Positions 11,766 through 21,729 are shown, counted from the stretch's first letter. The stretch: DNA of 64,000 nucleotides from Leishmania donovani (GCF_000227135.1 NC_018255.1:174831-238830); one strand, 5' to 3'. Notes: generated from the letters alone by a model not told the origin. Translations and numbers: made by a program.

Positions 11766-12923
11766 TCAATGGTGATCGTCAAACATGAGGTCAAACAGTT
11801 GAGACATGCGCACGGCGTCACTGACTGCCTCGCTACGGTCAGAGAGCAGTCGCTTCATCCTTTCCACCTGCGCGGCCCAATCCGCACTGGGTAGGTCAAT
11901 GGCCGACATTAGCCGAGGCACCTGCTCTATGACCAGGGTGCTACGGAACTTTTCTTCGGTGCCGGTCGGCGGCTCCATGAACGACAGCTCCTCGAGCGCG
12001 CGCTGCACATCTTGCAGCGCGGGCAGTTGATCCAGCAGTGTCTCATTCAGCAGAGAGCGAACGCGCAGCAGCGTGGCCTTCTTGTTCTGTGTGTACTGAT
12101 ACTGCCTGCGACACTCGGCATCGCACAGAAGTTTGTGCATGCAGAACCACGCATGCGCCTCTGGCACGCATACCCGCTCCGACTCGTTCCCTGGCGCGAC
12201 AACGAAAGCCCCTTTGTGGAACTTCTGCACCACGCCGGCTGAGCGGCGCAGCCACGGCTGGAGTAGCAGCACCTCTGCCAAGCCGAAAGGGATATCGTTT
12301 TTACGCAAGATGCTGTTCATGGCCGACAAAGGCAGCGCCTCCAGTCGATCCGTGACGAACCACAGCAAAGAGATGCACCCCATGGCGCGCTGAATGCGCT
12401 GCTCCCTCAGCTGCTGCTCCAGGTACGCAAGCGGGCTCTCCTTCGCCGCCGCAATCGGCACCTCGCCAATGCTCTTCTCGGAGAAGAGACGAACCACCTG
12501 GCGCCAGCAGTAGTCAATCAGCTCCAGCACATCATCGCCGAAACCAGCCACCACCTCCTCGTAGAAGCAAATACACTCCAGCAGGTTCACGAGCACTGAT
12601 TCGTAGGAACAGTACATGTAAGTCGCCGTCGGGTTGTGCGTGACGGCTTCGACAACGCCTGGAAGCACTCGCTGCCTCCACACCTCCATCAGAAGCAACT
12701 CGTGCAGGACGTCGCCAAGCTTGTCGTGCTCCAGAAGGAACGACTTCACAAAGTCGTCCGTCTTCTGCATGGCGTTGCTGTGCGTGCACATATTCAGCCG
12801 CTCAATCGCCTCACGCTGATCCTTCCAGGAAGACGTACCGACCTCCTCCATAGAGAAGGAGCGCAGTTGCCGGATGCTGATCTCCGCATCCACTGGCGAG
12901 AGGGCGTTGCCCTTGTACTCCAT
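11766..12923 (-). CDS. ZMYND10/DNAAF7-like axonemal dynein assembly factor lacking the MYND finger
   Basis: 385 residues from the first ATG; the open frame runs four codons further to a TTG that I did not use. The sequence follows animal ZMYND10 closely. Near the N-terminus are IRQLRSFSMEEVG and a conserved W, then ERLNM. Next come a HELLLMEVWRQRVLP block and a LLECICFYEEV...VLELIDYCWRQ block. A late LLNETLLDQLPAL block is followed by a short VIEQVPRL segment. ZMYND10 is a cytoplasmic co-chaperone adaptor needed to pre-assemble and stabilise dynein heavy chains before transport into cilia. Animal proteins are about 440 residues and end in a C6HC MYND zinc finger. This protein stops where that finger would begin, and no CxxC-rich segment follows the stop. 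It sits between the Aurora kinase and SMYD4-like genes. Family assignment rests on recognised motif order, not on a search. Confidence 0.8.
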   Translation of the reverse strand: MEYKGNALSPVDAEISIRQLRSFSMEEVGTSSWKDQREAIERLNMCTHSNAMQKTDDFVKSFLLEHDKLGDVLHELLLMEVWRQRVLPGVVEAVTHNPTATYMYCSYESVLVNLLECICFYEEVVAGFGDDVLELIDYCWRQVVRLFSEKSIGEVPIAAAKESPLAYLEQQLREQRIQRAMGCISLLWFVTDRLEALPLSAMNSILRKNDIPFGLAEVLLLQPWLRRSAGVVQKFHKGAFVVAPGNESERVCVPEAHAWFCMHKLLCDAECRRQYQYTQNKKATLLRVRSLLNETLLDQLPALQDVQRALEELSFMEPPTGTEEKFRSTLVIEQVPRLMSAIDLPSADWAAQVERMKRLLSDRSEAVSDAVRMSQLFDLMFDDHH

Positions 12924-12945
12924 TCGAAGCTTCAATGTGCAGTGG

Positions 12946-12947
12946 CT
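12946..12947 (-). promoter_or_regulatory. Predicted trans-splice acceptor for the ZMYND10-like gene
   Basis: A strong minus-strand pyrimidine tract (about 12951-12978) is followed at once by CATAG. This is the only good acceptor near the ATG at 12923 and leaves a 22-nt 5' UTR. It also supports using the ATG rather than an upstream non-ATG start. Confidence 0.65.
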
Positions 12948-13818
12948 ATGAGAGGGAAACGGGGGAAGGAGGGTCGATGAGCTGTGTCTTTGTGCCTGGA
13001 TGCGTCTTGTGTGAGCTGATCTTGCGGATCATTATAGGAAGCTCACCGCAAGATCTACGGCGCGCGAGAACACGCGGCACCCACCCCGTCTCTGGTTTAT
13101 CCTTTATCTTTAAGCGAGGGTGTAATGTATGCGAGTTGTGAGGCGCACTCGAGGCTTTCCGATGGGAAGACGAACGCACCACGCCGGCTGCGTATCGATC
13201 AGCAAGCCGTTTCTTTTTTTTGTTTGTGCGTGTGTGTGTGTGTGTGTGGGGGGGGGGTGCCGACGTAGGCAGGAAGAGACCGTGATAAGGAGAGGGCAAG
13301 TGGTGCTCACACATGCCAGAATGCAACGGCAAAGAAAGCCGTCCCCCACTACCGAGAAGCAGCAGAGAACAGCAGTAGTGATATCCACCAGCAGCGTTAG
13401 GACAGGCGACCACGCGCTTCGCACTCGCCGAAGCGGGAGGCAGCTATCCCTGCCTTCTTACTCCACGCTACCGCGCAATGAAAAACAGCGTAGACGAAAA
13501 TAAAAGACGCAGAAAGCGAGTGGGAGGGAGGAAGCACTGAGCGAGGCATGCATTCAGGCCTCGATCCCTTCGACCTTACCGACTACCAGCAGCTTGTTTT
13601 GCCGCACGAAACGGTTTGCGGGGGGCGATTCGATAGCACACTTGTGCGTCTAAGAGAAGCGAAACACATGCACACACGAAACGAAGAAATACCGAGGAGG
13701 AGCTGATGTGGAGCAACAACAGCAACACGCACACACACACACACGTTGGCAGGAAGGCAAAACAACAACGAGCGGTTTTTTTTCGTTTCTTCCCTGAAAC
13801 GAAAAAAAAGGTGGGAAA

Positions 13819-13831
13819 CCCCCCCCCCCCC
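13819..13831. repeat. Poly-C run of 13
   Basis: Uninterrupted C13 on the plus strand, read as G13 in the sense RNA of the Aurora 3' UTR. Similar runs occur at 30136-30147 (G12) and 44066-44078 (G13). Confidence 0.9.
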
Positions 13832-14370
13832 TAACGTCATGGCCTCAGCCGAGGCGACCCACTTAGATGCGTGAGGCCGCCGCAGCCCGAAAACCAAGAG
13901 AGGCGAAGGGAAAAGCAAAGAGCTGTAGAGCATCTAGGAGCAAACACAAACACACACACGTATATATAAAGGAAGAGTGGGGATGTGGGGAAGGCTAACG
14001 GTGAGAGAGATCTGGCGCGAAAGGAGTCGAAGGGGAAGAAAGTGCAAGACAGAAAACGAAAGAGGAAGATCATCTAGGGCAGGCACACACACACACACAC
14101 GAGGGGTAAGAGAGAGAGGCAGACGGGCAGACAGACAGGCAAGTGCAAAGGAATGATGCCACGCTCGAGAGGAAGGGGGCCTACAAAGAAGGCCCCAGCA
14201 CGAAAGCGGCACCCGTACTATTCTTTTTTGTCTCTTGCTTGTGCACTGCTGAAGCGCATCACGACTATCACTCGCATAATGCTGCGGGTACCAAGAGAAC
14301 GAGAGAGAGAGAGACAGCAATTATCCTACATGCAACAAGCAAGAGCCTGCCCTCCCTGTGGCATGTCTCG

Positions 14371-15276
14371 CTAGCTGCGCGGTCGCTTTCCCGTCGGCGG
14401 CGTGATGCCATTTGGAACATAGTAGTATTTGAGCAAGAAGGGGTGGCTCAGCACGCGATGTAGTGCCAGCCGCTTCGACCCCTCGCGGATGAGCAGATTC
14501 GAAATCAAATCCTTCGCCTCTGGTGGGACGCTATCGGGGATGGTGTACTGCATCGCATGGATCTTCTTGTAGATTTGGTCGTTGTCCTTGCTCACGAACG
14601 GTGTGTGGCCCACAAGCAGTTCAAAGCAAAAGATGCCCAGGCACCAGAGATCCGCGCTCATGTCATAAATCTGCCGGCTAACGATCTCGGGTGGAAAGTA
14701 CTCGGGCGTGCCGCAGGAGGTCTTGCGCCGGTTCAGCGGGTCATGCACAGACCAGCCGAAATCGGCGAGTTTGATGTTCTGATTGTGGTCCAGCAGAATG
14801 TTCTCCGGCTTGATGTCGCGGTGCAGAATGTGGTGCTGGTGGAGGTACAGAAGCGCCTCGGCCAGCTGCGCCACGTAGCGGGCTGCCGTCGGCGGCGGGA
14901 ACATCTTCACGCGATTCAGCTCGCTGTAGAGCATGCCGTTGCTGCACGGCTCCAGGATAAGGTAGATGTCGTGCTCATCGAAGAAGTAGGCGTAGGTGCG
15001 CAGGAGGTATTTGTGCCGCGTGTTAAAGGCGATCTCGATCTCGCGACGCAGCTGGTTCACGATGTCAAACTCTGCCAGCTTCTTGATCGAGAGCTTCTTG
15101 ATGGCCACAACGTAATTGCTTTTGCGCACACTCGCCAGGTAGACATCACCGTAATTGCCTCCTCCCAGCTTGTGCAGCAGCTCAAAGTCGTGTATCGTCC
15201 ACTCCGACTTTGGAGACGGCGGGGTAATGATGAAGCTGTTCACGACATTGTCGTCAGGGCCGACCTCCGTCGTCAT
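14371..15276 (-). CDS. Aurora-family serine/threonine kinase (AUK1/AIRK-like)
   Basis: 301 residues from an ATG. The kinase domain nearly fills the protein. The glycine-rich loop is at 38-45, ATP-binding lysine at 60, HRDIKPEN from 152 and DFG at 172-174. The activation loop reads RRKTSCGTPEYFPPE, with Thr186 in the position phosphorylated in Aurora kinases, and the PEYFPPE element is Aurora-like. The domain ends by about residue 282 with a short basic tail. Aurora-type kinases act in the chromosomal passenger complex during spindle assembly and cytokinesis, and trypanosomatid AUK1 is known to be needed for mitosis. There is only a short N-terminal extension of about 30 residues, so no long regulatory N-terminus is present. 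It lies downstream of RAD50 in the same transcription direction. Confidence 0.88.
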   Translation of the reverse strand: MTTEVGPDDNVVNSFIITPPSPKSEWTIHDFELLHKLGGGNYGDVYLASVRKSNYVVAIKKLSIKKLAEFDIVNQLRREIEIAFNTRHKYLLRTYAYFFDEHDIYLILEPCSNGMLYSELNRVKMFPPPTAARYVAQLAEALLYLHQHHILHRDIKPENILLDHNQNIKLADFGWSVHDPLNRRKTSCGTPEYFPPEIVSRQIYDMSADLWCLGIFCFELLVGHTPFVSKDNDQIYKKIHAMQYTIPDSVPPEAKDLISNLLIREGSKRLALHRVLSHPFLLKYYYVPNGITPPTGKRPRS

Positions 15277-16300
15277 TATCTCTACGGTTTGTGACCGTTT
15301 TGTTGCTGTGTAGGTGCGTGGGGGGAGAGACGAGGAGTTTCTGCCTGTGTGTCAGGAAGAGAGGAAAGGGCGGCCGTGGTGTTCGTGGAAGGGTTTCTGG
15401 GGGAAGGAGGGAGACACCGGGTAGCACTTCACTCACGAACTCCGCAGAACACGGTCAGAAGAGGAGGCGGTGATGGTCGCCAAGGCGAGGAACTGGACCT
15501 GGGAGAAGCAAAACAAAGCAGCAGCGAGAGTGGAGGACAGGAGGAGAGACGACTGCGAGCACCGTGCACGAAGACGAGTTGGACGAAAACGCAGCAGCAG
15601 CAGCACAGCATTCCCCCGTGTGCGAAGAGGAGGAAGATGAGAGAGCGACAGCGTCGATCTCTCCGCAACGTTCCGAAACGTCAGCAGAACGTTCAATGGG
15701 TTTGTCGTTGCCGTCGACACTGGAGGAGCACTTCTTGCTCCGCCGCCCGAAAGAGAGTGCCTTGCTCTGCAGCACACGCCGGGAGACAGGAAAGGAAGCG
15801 AAGAACCATAGCACAAAGAAGGAGCCGCCGACTGCATCCAACGTGAGCGAGCGGGAGGAAAAGAGAGACATGGAGGCGGATGTCCGTCACGTCCAGAAAA
15901 GCAAAGAGCAACACAAGGAACAGGGCGAGACCACGTCGGGATCGGCAACCACAGCTGCCACACGGCAGAACCGCAGTTGGCGGACACCACGCATCCGCCC
16001 CAACAGAGCTCAGAGAAAGAGCGAAGGAACGAGAGGAGCGTGTAAGAATCACTTCGCACAAGCACATACGCGCGCACAAACCTGCGTACACATCCTCGAA
16101 GCAAGAGCAAAGAGCTCGCCGAGCAGTGCGAAGAAGAACAAGTCATCAACGGAGACCGCTTCGCAACAACTGAGGTGGGAGAGGGAGGGGGGTAGCTGCG
16201 AAGGCCTACGACGCACATGCACGCGACGGCGGCGAGCGAGCACGAAAGAGTGTGTCTCAGACATGGCGGTTGCGCAGTGCACAGAACTGTCTCTGCTGCC
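15277..16300. other. Intergenic region between Aurora kinase and RAD50
   Basis: 1.0 kb. The sense strand is pyrimidine-rich, and one pyrimidine-rich stretch with AG near 15341-15366 may serve the Aurora gene. Both strands have long open frames here (about 300 codons minus, 270 plus). Their composition looks like a by-product of low purine content on one strand. A minus-strand frame from an ATG at 15871 to 15455 is noted in the rejected list. Confidence 0.55.
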
Positions 16301-19300
16301 TCACGCAAAAAGCTGGTCAAAGGTGCGTTCATCAATCACCGAGAAGGCGCCCTCTCGATCCTTATGGACGTAGTAGAACTTCTCCAGCGACTGCCCTCCC
16401 AGCGCACGCACAAACTGCTCGTCGTGCGTGATAACGACGAGCTGAAAGTGCTTCACCGCCCTCCGCGCCTGGATGAGGGTGCGCAGCGCGTCCGCCAGGC
16501 TGCGAGCGTTGTCGTCGTCGAGGTTTGTTGTCGGCTCATCAAGGGCGAGGATGCCGCAGTCGCAGCAGAAGGCTTCGCTCAGCGCGAGCCGAATGATGAT
16601 GGAGGCGAGCACCTTCTGTCCAGCACTGCAGCGACCACGCATGTCCATCTCGTTGTTGCCCCGCTTCATGACAACGCGGTAGTTGTAGCTGCGCCGCGCC
16701 GTAGTCGTCGTCGTGCCCTCCGTCTCTGAGCGAATCTCCACCGTGTCGATGTCGCTGCCGCGGTACGTCTGGCGCCACAGCTCCGCGATGATTTGGTTGA
16801 TCTGTGCAATTTTCTCCTGGTGGTACGACTGCACCGCCTTCTCCAGCGCACTGTAGTACTTCTCAATGTCCTGGATGGATATCTCCGTTGTTTGCACCTT
16901 CAGGAACGTGGACCGGTAGCGCTTCTCGATGTTCTGATACTTGTCGCCACGCAGCTGCTGTTTCAGCTGATTTACATCGAGCAGCATCGCCTCCGTGTTG
17001 CCATCCTGCTGCGCACGTATCTTCTCCAGCGACGTAATCTTGGCGGTGATCAGCTCGCGCAGTGTGGCCAGGCTTGCATGTCTTGCCTCCTCCCCCAGCA
17101 GCTGTTCCACGTCTTGCAGCCGGTCCGACTTCAGGGAGGCGAGGGTGCGCTCTGTCTCCGCCAAGTGCGCCTCGTCGGCCGCAATGGACGCCTCCTGCTG
17201 CAGGATGTCGATGTGGCGGTCGATCTCAGCAGAGCGGCGGTGCTGGTCGCTAAGTGTCTTCCGCGCTTCCTTCATCCGGCTGGCAAGCCCCTCCTCCTCC
17301 TGAGCCGCGGCTTTGTACGCGCTCTCAGTCTCGCGCAGGTGCACCCGAAGCTCCTCCAGCTGTCTGGCGCAGCCGTTCTGCACGTAACTGAGGACCGGAG
17401 GCAGCGACAGCTGCAGCTCGCGAAGCTGCTTCTCTGCTGTGTCCAAAACACCACGCTCGGCAGCGTCCGTCTTCTGAAGCTCGGCACGGAGTTGCAGAAC
17501 GCGTTGCTGATGGGCCTCCACGGAGTGCTGCGCCTCTGCTGCCTGGCGCTTCAGCTCCTCCACCCGCGTGCGGTGCTGAGCAGCCTCCTCTTGTAGTTCA
17601 CGAGCGGCCGCCTCCAAGTCCTCCAGCTTTGAAACCGCGACCTCAGCCTGGAACATCGCTGTCTTGCGATCCTGCAGCTCCCGCTCTGCCGCATTCTCAG
17701 CCTGGCCGCGCTCCATCCGCTGGGCCTCAGTGAACTGCCTGTTGAGCTTGTGCAATCGCTCCGTCGCAGCCGCGTAGGCCTCACACAGCTCCTCATAAGA
17801 GCGCTGCGGTGGTTCAGCTCTCGCTGTGGCACCATCGCCGCTGCCCCACTTTCGCTGTGTCTCGTGTGGTTGCTGCTCCGCCTGCGCCGCCTCAAAGTCT
17901 TTCTCCTTCCTTGCCAGAGTATCGCGCAGTGCTACCGTCTTCTCTCCCATGGTGCATGCCATGCACAGATGCTGGTACATGGTGTCCAGCTGATGCACCA
18001 CATGCTGGGCAGCATCGCGGGCCGCGCAGACCCCGCGCTGCTCTGCGCGGTTCTGCTTCATCTTATCCCCCAGCGCGTCGAGCTCGGCCTCTAGAACCGG
18101 AATACGATGCCTGTTCTGTCGCACCGTCACCACGACGCTCTGCAGCTTTTCAAGACTCTGATACGCCTCCTGGGCTGTGTTGACGGCCGCCTGCACAGCC
18201 GCTAGTGCCTCTGGGCTGGCGCGCTGCTTGTCCGCTTTTCGCGTCAGAAAGCTCTCCAGTGCATCTTCGCTGTCAAAGGGACGCTCGCAGACGGCACAAG
18301 TCCTCTCCTCCTTCGCCACAACCATGAAATCGTGGTAGCACGACGCGAGGGCCTCCAGGGCGTGGCGTTTCTGCGCCGCCGTCTCCGCCGCCTCCCTAGC
18401 CTGCAGCAGCACCTCCTCGTAGACGTCCATGTCCGGGACGAGGCCGGCGCACTGTCTAGTGCCGGCATCCACAGTCCGGCGACACTGGCCCAGCTCATCG
18501 GTGCTGTAGGACATCTTCTGCTCCTGCAGCGCGCACACCTTCTCCAGCTCTAGCACACGCGCCTGGAGAGCACGCAACTCCTCCGCCTTCAGCTGCCGTA
18601 TCTGGGCAGCTTGGGAGCGCAAAGACGTTAAGGTTGTCAATGAAAAAGAGTCGGCAGCCGCATCCTGCGGAACTTGTACGCCAACTTCGTGCAAAATCGG
18701 GAGCACGTCTCGCTGCAGCGCCGCCGCCACGGCCGCCCTGGCTTCATCGATCTGCTGGCGCATCAACACTAGATCCTGCTGCTGGCGCTCCAGCAGCTTC
18801 TGCTGCATCATCTCCTCACGCAGTTGAGCCACGGTGCTATTCTGCTCCTCTAGCTCCATGAGAATGCGCTGGCTTTGGTGCTCCCCGTCACCTTTCTTCC
18901 GCAACTCTTCGGCGGCAGCGACACGCTGCTGCAGCTCCTCCACCTCCACCTGAACCTGGCGCAGCTTCGTGCGGCACCCATCCCCGCCAAGTGCCGCGAT
19001 GGCAGCGGCGTTCTCCTTGATGCGGCGTCTCACATTCTCCACGGCGTGCTCGCGCACCTCTATCTCTTTCTTGCACCCATCCACGGCGCGGGAGCCGCCC
19101 TGCACGCCGTCCTCCGCGTCTCGAATGTGCTGCTGAACACTCTCTGAGGCAGCGCGAGCACGCTGACGCTCCGCCGCCACGGCGTCCTCCGCCTTTTGGA
19201 GAAGACGGTGCAGACTGCGCTCGTCGATGTTGCCCTCACTCAGAACGTACTCGTTAGACAGGTGCTGGATAAGCTCACGAAGCTGCGCCACGTTTTGCTT

Positions 19301-20383
19301 GTGCAGCTGCGCCTCACGCTCCAGCAGCTGAACGTTCGAGCGGCACTTGTACATCTCCTCCTCTTGAGCGCGTCGCCGCGCGGCGGCCGCATCGTAGCGC
19401 TTGGTGTCGTGCACGAGACCCTCTTCGAGCTGCTGCATCTGCGCGGTGAAGCTGCCGCGCATCTCGAGCAGATCGTCTAGCGTCTGGCTTGTGGCTGGCA
19501 CACCCATCCGGCGCACCGCCTCGCGACGCTCTTCGAGACGCCCGTTCGTGACCGCCACCTCACGCTGCAATGTCTCGATCTGCTCCTCCACCGTACGCAG
19601 CTCCTCACGCGCTTGGCGCAGGCCCCGTAGCTCTGGCTCGATGCCGATGCTGCGGCCCTGAATGGCCTTCACAACGCTTTCCTTCTGCGCTATTTGCTGC
19701 TCCAGCTGCTTTGCTTGCTCGCGGTGCTCTCGAAGCGCCATCAGACTCGCCTCGTGCTCTTTCAGCTGGCGGCGAAACTCCTTGCTGTTATCGCGGAGCC
19801 GGTCCAGTGCGAGGACGTACCGAGTCGCGGCGAAGATGTCGTCGAAGATTCGCTTCACATCCTTCGGTGGTCCCAGTGGCCAGTTGCACTCCTCCTGGTG
19901 ACAAAAAATGACGTGCTCCAGCACAGCTGGCGACACGCCGAGCATCTCCGGCACGACACGGTCGACATCGCTGGAGCGGTACGTGCTCGAGATCACCTCC
20001 CCGGTGGCCAAGTCCTGGAAAGCGACGGTATTGTCCAGTGTTGTAAAAGTGACACGGTGCGCGCTGCGTGTGGCCTGAAAGGAGCGGATGACCTGCATCA
20101 GCTTACCACCCTTGCCGGTGAATATCAGTCGAATCTGCGCTTTCACCTCTGTTTCGCCAACAACCTTGGGATCATACACAAAGGAGCCCTTCTCGGTCCC
20201 AGTGCCGGGAGGCATGGTCCCCGTGCACGCGTTCAGCAGCGCCTCGATGATGGTGGTTTTGCCAGCACCATTCTTGCCGAGAATGACCGTCAACGGCTTC
20301 TGGAACTGAATGAACTGCTGATTCGCCGGGTTGGGGTCGAAGCTGCGCACGCCACAGAGCTGCAACTTCTCGATGCTCGTCAT
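16301..20383 (-). CDS. RAD50: RAD50, SMC-like ATPase of the MRE11-RAD50 double-strand-break repair complex
   Basis: 1360 residues, close to animal and yeast RAD50 (about 1310). I start at the ATG at 20383 because the frame one codon upstream is GTG, and because MTSIEKLQLCGVRSF matches the family N-terminus. Walker A GKNGAGKT is at 36-43. The conserved HVIFCHQEE...WPL (Q-loop) segment is near 157-169. Long heptad-rich coiled coils flank a zinc hook CAVC at 696-699, where Ala replaces the more usual Pro. The ABC signature SAGQK starts at 1253, Walker B and the catalytic glutamate (LALDEPT) are near 1279-1285, and an H-loop THDEQ is near 1320. The protein binds and tethers broken DNA ends with MRE11 in the nucleus and starts resection and checkpoint signalling. 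Intact, with no frameshift. Confidence 0.96.
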   Translation of the reverse strand: MTSIEKLQLCGVRSFDPNPANQQFIQFQKPLTVILGKNGAGKTTIIEALLNACTGTMPPGTGTEKGSFVYDPKVVGETEVKAQIRLIFTGKGGKLMQVIRSFQATRSAHRVTFTTLDNTVAFQDLATGEVISSTYRSSDVDRVVPEMLGVSPAVLEHVIFCHQEECNWPLGPPKDVKRIFDDIFAATRYVLALDRLRDNSKEFRRQLKEHEASLMALREHREQAKQLEQQIAQKESVVKAIQGRSIGIEPELRGLRQAREELRTVEEQIETLQREVAVTNGRLEERREAVRRMGVPATSQTLDDLLEMRGSFTAQMQQLEEGLVHDTKRYDAAAARRRAQEEEMYKCRSNVQLLEREAQLHKQNVAQLRELIQHLSNEYVLSEGNIDERSLHRLLQKAEDAVAAERQRARAASESVQQHIRDAEDGVQGGSRAVDGCKKEIEVREHAVENVRRRIKENAAAIAALGGDGCRTKLRQVQVEVEELQQRVAAAEELRKKGDGEHQSQRILMELEEQNSTVAQLREEMMQQKLLERQQQDLVLMRQQIDEARAAVAAALQRDVLPILHEVGVQVPQDAAADSFSLTTLTSLRSQAAQIRQLKAEELRALQARVLELEKVCALQEQKMSYSTDELGQCRRTVDAGTRQCAGLVPDMDVYEEVLLQAREAAETAAQKRHALEALASCYHDFMVVAKEERTCAVCERPFDSEDALESFLTRKADKQRASPEALAAVQAAVNTAQEAYQSLEKLQSVVVTVRQNRHRIPVLEAELDALGDKMKQNRAEQRGVCAARDAAQHVVHQLDTMYQHLCMACTMGEKTVALRDTLARKEKDFEAAQAEQQPHETQRKWGSGDGATARAEPPQRSYEELCEAYAAATERLHKLNRQFTEAQRMERGQAENAAERELQDRKTAMFQAEVAVSKLEDLEAAARELQEEAAQHRTRVEELKRQAAEAQHSVEAHQQRVLQLRAELQKTDAAERGVLDTAEKQLRELQLSLPPVLSYVQNGCARQLEELRVHLRETESAYKAAAQEEEGLASRMKEARKTLSDQHRRSAEIDRHIDILQQEASIAADEAHLAETERTLASLKSDRLQDVEQLLGEEARHASLATLRELITAKITSLEKIRAQQDGNTEAMLLDVNQLKQQLRGDKYQNIEKRYRSTFLKVQTTEISIQDIEKYYSALEKAVQSYHQEKIAQINQIIAELWRQTYRGSDIDTVEIRSETEGTTTTTARRSYNYRVVMKRGNNEMDMRGRCSAGQKVLASIIIRLALSEAFCCDCGILALDEPTTNLDDDNARSLADALRTLIQARRAVKHFQLVVITHDEQFVRALGGQSLEKFYYVHKDREGAFSVIDERTFDQLFA

Positions 20384-20386
20384 CAC

Positions 20387-20388
20387 CT
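20387..20388 (-). promoter_or_regulatory. Predicted trans-splice acceptor for RAD50, 3 nt before the start codon
   Basis: A clean minus-strand pyrimidine tract (about 20393-20415, with T-runs) is followed by CTAG, then GTG and the ATG at 20383. Use of this first AG would give a 5' UTR of only three templated nucleotides plus the spliced leader. Confidence 0.6.
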
Positions 20389-20796
20389 AGATGCAAAGGA
20401 AAACAAAAAAGAAACGCAGTGAAGGGGTGTCGCGCACGCGTCTTCGCGGCAGCGTCGTTCTTCGCTTCTCCGCCTCTCCTCCAGGAGCAGATATCTAGAA
20501 GAAAAATGTATGGTAGTGCAATTTTTATTGGTGTAGGTGTGCCTGCATGCGTACGTGTATTTGTCTGTAGGGGCGTTGGAGGCACCGACAAGTGCTTCCG
20601 CGTTTGGCGGTGCGCGCAGCTTCCGTGACGCGTTCGCTGCTCTCTTTTTCTGCAGCTGCTGCGGTTGTCCAATGAAGGAGAGCTGACGGAAAAGGGATGC
20701 CGATCCTCTGAGAATTTTGTGGTTACGGAGGTGTGTGCGTGAGAGAGTGAGAGAAACAAGCTTGACGCAGCACGCACGGAGGAAGTCACAAGAACA

Positions 20797-21033
20797 TCAA
20801 TTCCTCAATATACGGCAACGCACGTGTGTCTTCGGCCAAGAAACTTGCGCCGATGGCGAAAGGTATAGCCTGTCGGAAAGGACCAGCCTCGTCCCCGACA
20901 CGATCCGCGTGCATGCACACCCCAGCAGCCGTGCCTTCCCTGAGTCCACGGAGACATTCCTCGTCACCAAACTCTCGCACGAGCGACACATCGCCATCGC
21001 TGACGAGGAGCGACCGCACGCGAGCGCACGCAT
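20797..21033 (-). CDS. Candidate small protein of unknown function
   Basis: 78 residues from an ATG. I do not recognise it. Support is indirect. A strong T-rich tract (about 21090-21118) ends in CACCAG at 21087-21088, an acceptor-like signal 53 nt upstream of the ATG. By hand count about 70% of codons end in G or C, a little above the neighbouring non-coding frames. It is Cys- and Ser-rich at the start and has no clear motif. It would fit between S26 and RAD50 with short UTRs. The alternative is that it is simply the S26 3' UTR. Another frame over the same bases is also open (20786-21139), which weakens the case. Confidence 0.25.
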   Translation of the reverse strand: MRALACGRSSSAMAMCRSCESLVTRNVSVDSGKARLLGCACTRIVSGTRLVLSDRLYLSPSAQVSWPKTHVRCRILRN

Positions 21034-21390
21034 TCTTCTTCGTTTTCGCTGTCTGCGTATTTCGGATTTTCGCTGAATAAATGAGGCTGGTGGAAAATGA
21101 AACGAAAAAAAAAAAACATACGAAGACGAACACTCGCATGCACGCACACGATCCGTTTGTGCAAGAAATAACACAGGCGACAGGGAGGGGAAGGGAGTGT
21201 CAACGTGAACAGAGAGACATTGGAGGGAGAGGGAGGGGGTGGGAAGGAAGAGAACGGCCAGATGTCCTTGCCGCCCCTTCAGCACAGCAGTGCTCCTCGG
21301 CTTCGCGTCCTCTCAACAACCACTCGTACGCCGTCTTTCATCCGTTCAGTGGGAAGAGCTCACGCACTTCGTCACTCTTAACTAGTTCTT

Positions 21391-21729
21391 TCATTTCTTG
21401 CCGGCAGGGCGGAACGGCACCTTCCTTGTGTAGCGTATCTTGCGGTTTCCGACCGGGCGAGCGCGCACGGTGCGGCTGTGGATAGCGCACGCTATGCAGA
21501 AGCGCTGCTTCATGTACAGCTTCGGCATCGGGAAGTTTGCACCGTACACCGGCGACGCCTCCGCCACATCGCGGGCGGAAGCGGCATCCAGCATGCGGCG
21601 CACCACAAAGCGGCCGACGGCCTTGTCCTTCGGGGTCAGACGACCGCAGTTGAAGCAGTGGATCGGCTTGACGCGACCGCGACTGTGCGCGGGCTTCGAA
21701 CGTCCGTGGTTGCGGCGCTTGGTCGTCAT
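21391..21729 (-). CDS. RPS26: 40S ribosomal protein S26 (eS26)
   Basis: 112 residues from the ATG at 21729. A longer in-frame stretch upstream is not ribosomal and lies upstream of the splice signals. The N-terminus MTTKRRNHGR is the eS26 signature. Zinc ligands are C25/C28 and C78/C81, and the VPKLY-like motif appears as MPKLYMK. eS26 is a small-subunit protein at the mRNA exit channel, where it contacts mRNA upstream of the start codon. The protein ends in RPAGKK and lacks the proline-rich tail of animal S26. The gene lies between RAD51 and RAD50. Confidence 0.97.
   Translation of the reverse strand: MTTKRRNHGRSKPAHSRGRVKPIHCFNCGRLTPKDKAVGRFVVRRMLDAASARDVAEASPVYGANFPMPKLYMKQRFCIACAIHSRTVRARPVGNRKIRYTRKVPFRPAGKK

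Larger units (their letters stand above)
12924..14370. other. Intergenic region between ZMYND10-like and Aurora kinase genes
   Basis: 1.4 kb with no supported gene. It contains the 5' UTR and splice signals of the ZMYND10-like gene on the left and the Aurora 3' UTR on the right. There are a G-run near 13248-13257, a 13-base C-run at 13819-13831 and (AC)n tracts near 13731 and 14084. Confidence 0.65.

Noticed and set aside
15455..15871. 138-codon minus-strand ATG frame between Aurora and RAD50
   Set aside because: The first 55 codons look coding-like, but the rest falls to spacer-like codon use and there is no acceptor signal just upstream.
15564..16373. 269-codon plus-strand frame rich in Glu/Lys/Arg
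   Set aside because: Opposite to all other genes, overlaps the RAD50 3' end, and the charged composition follows from a purine-rich strand.
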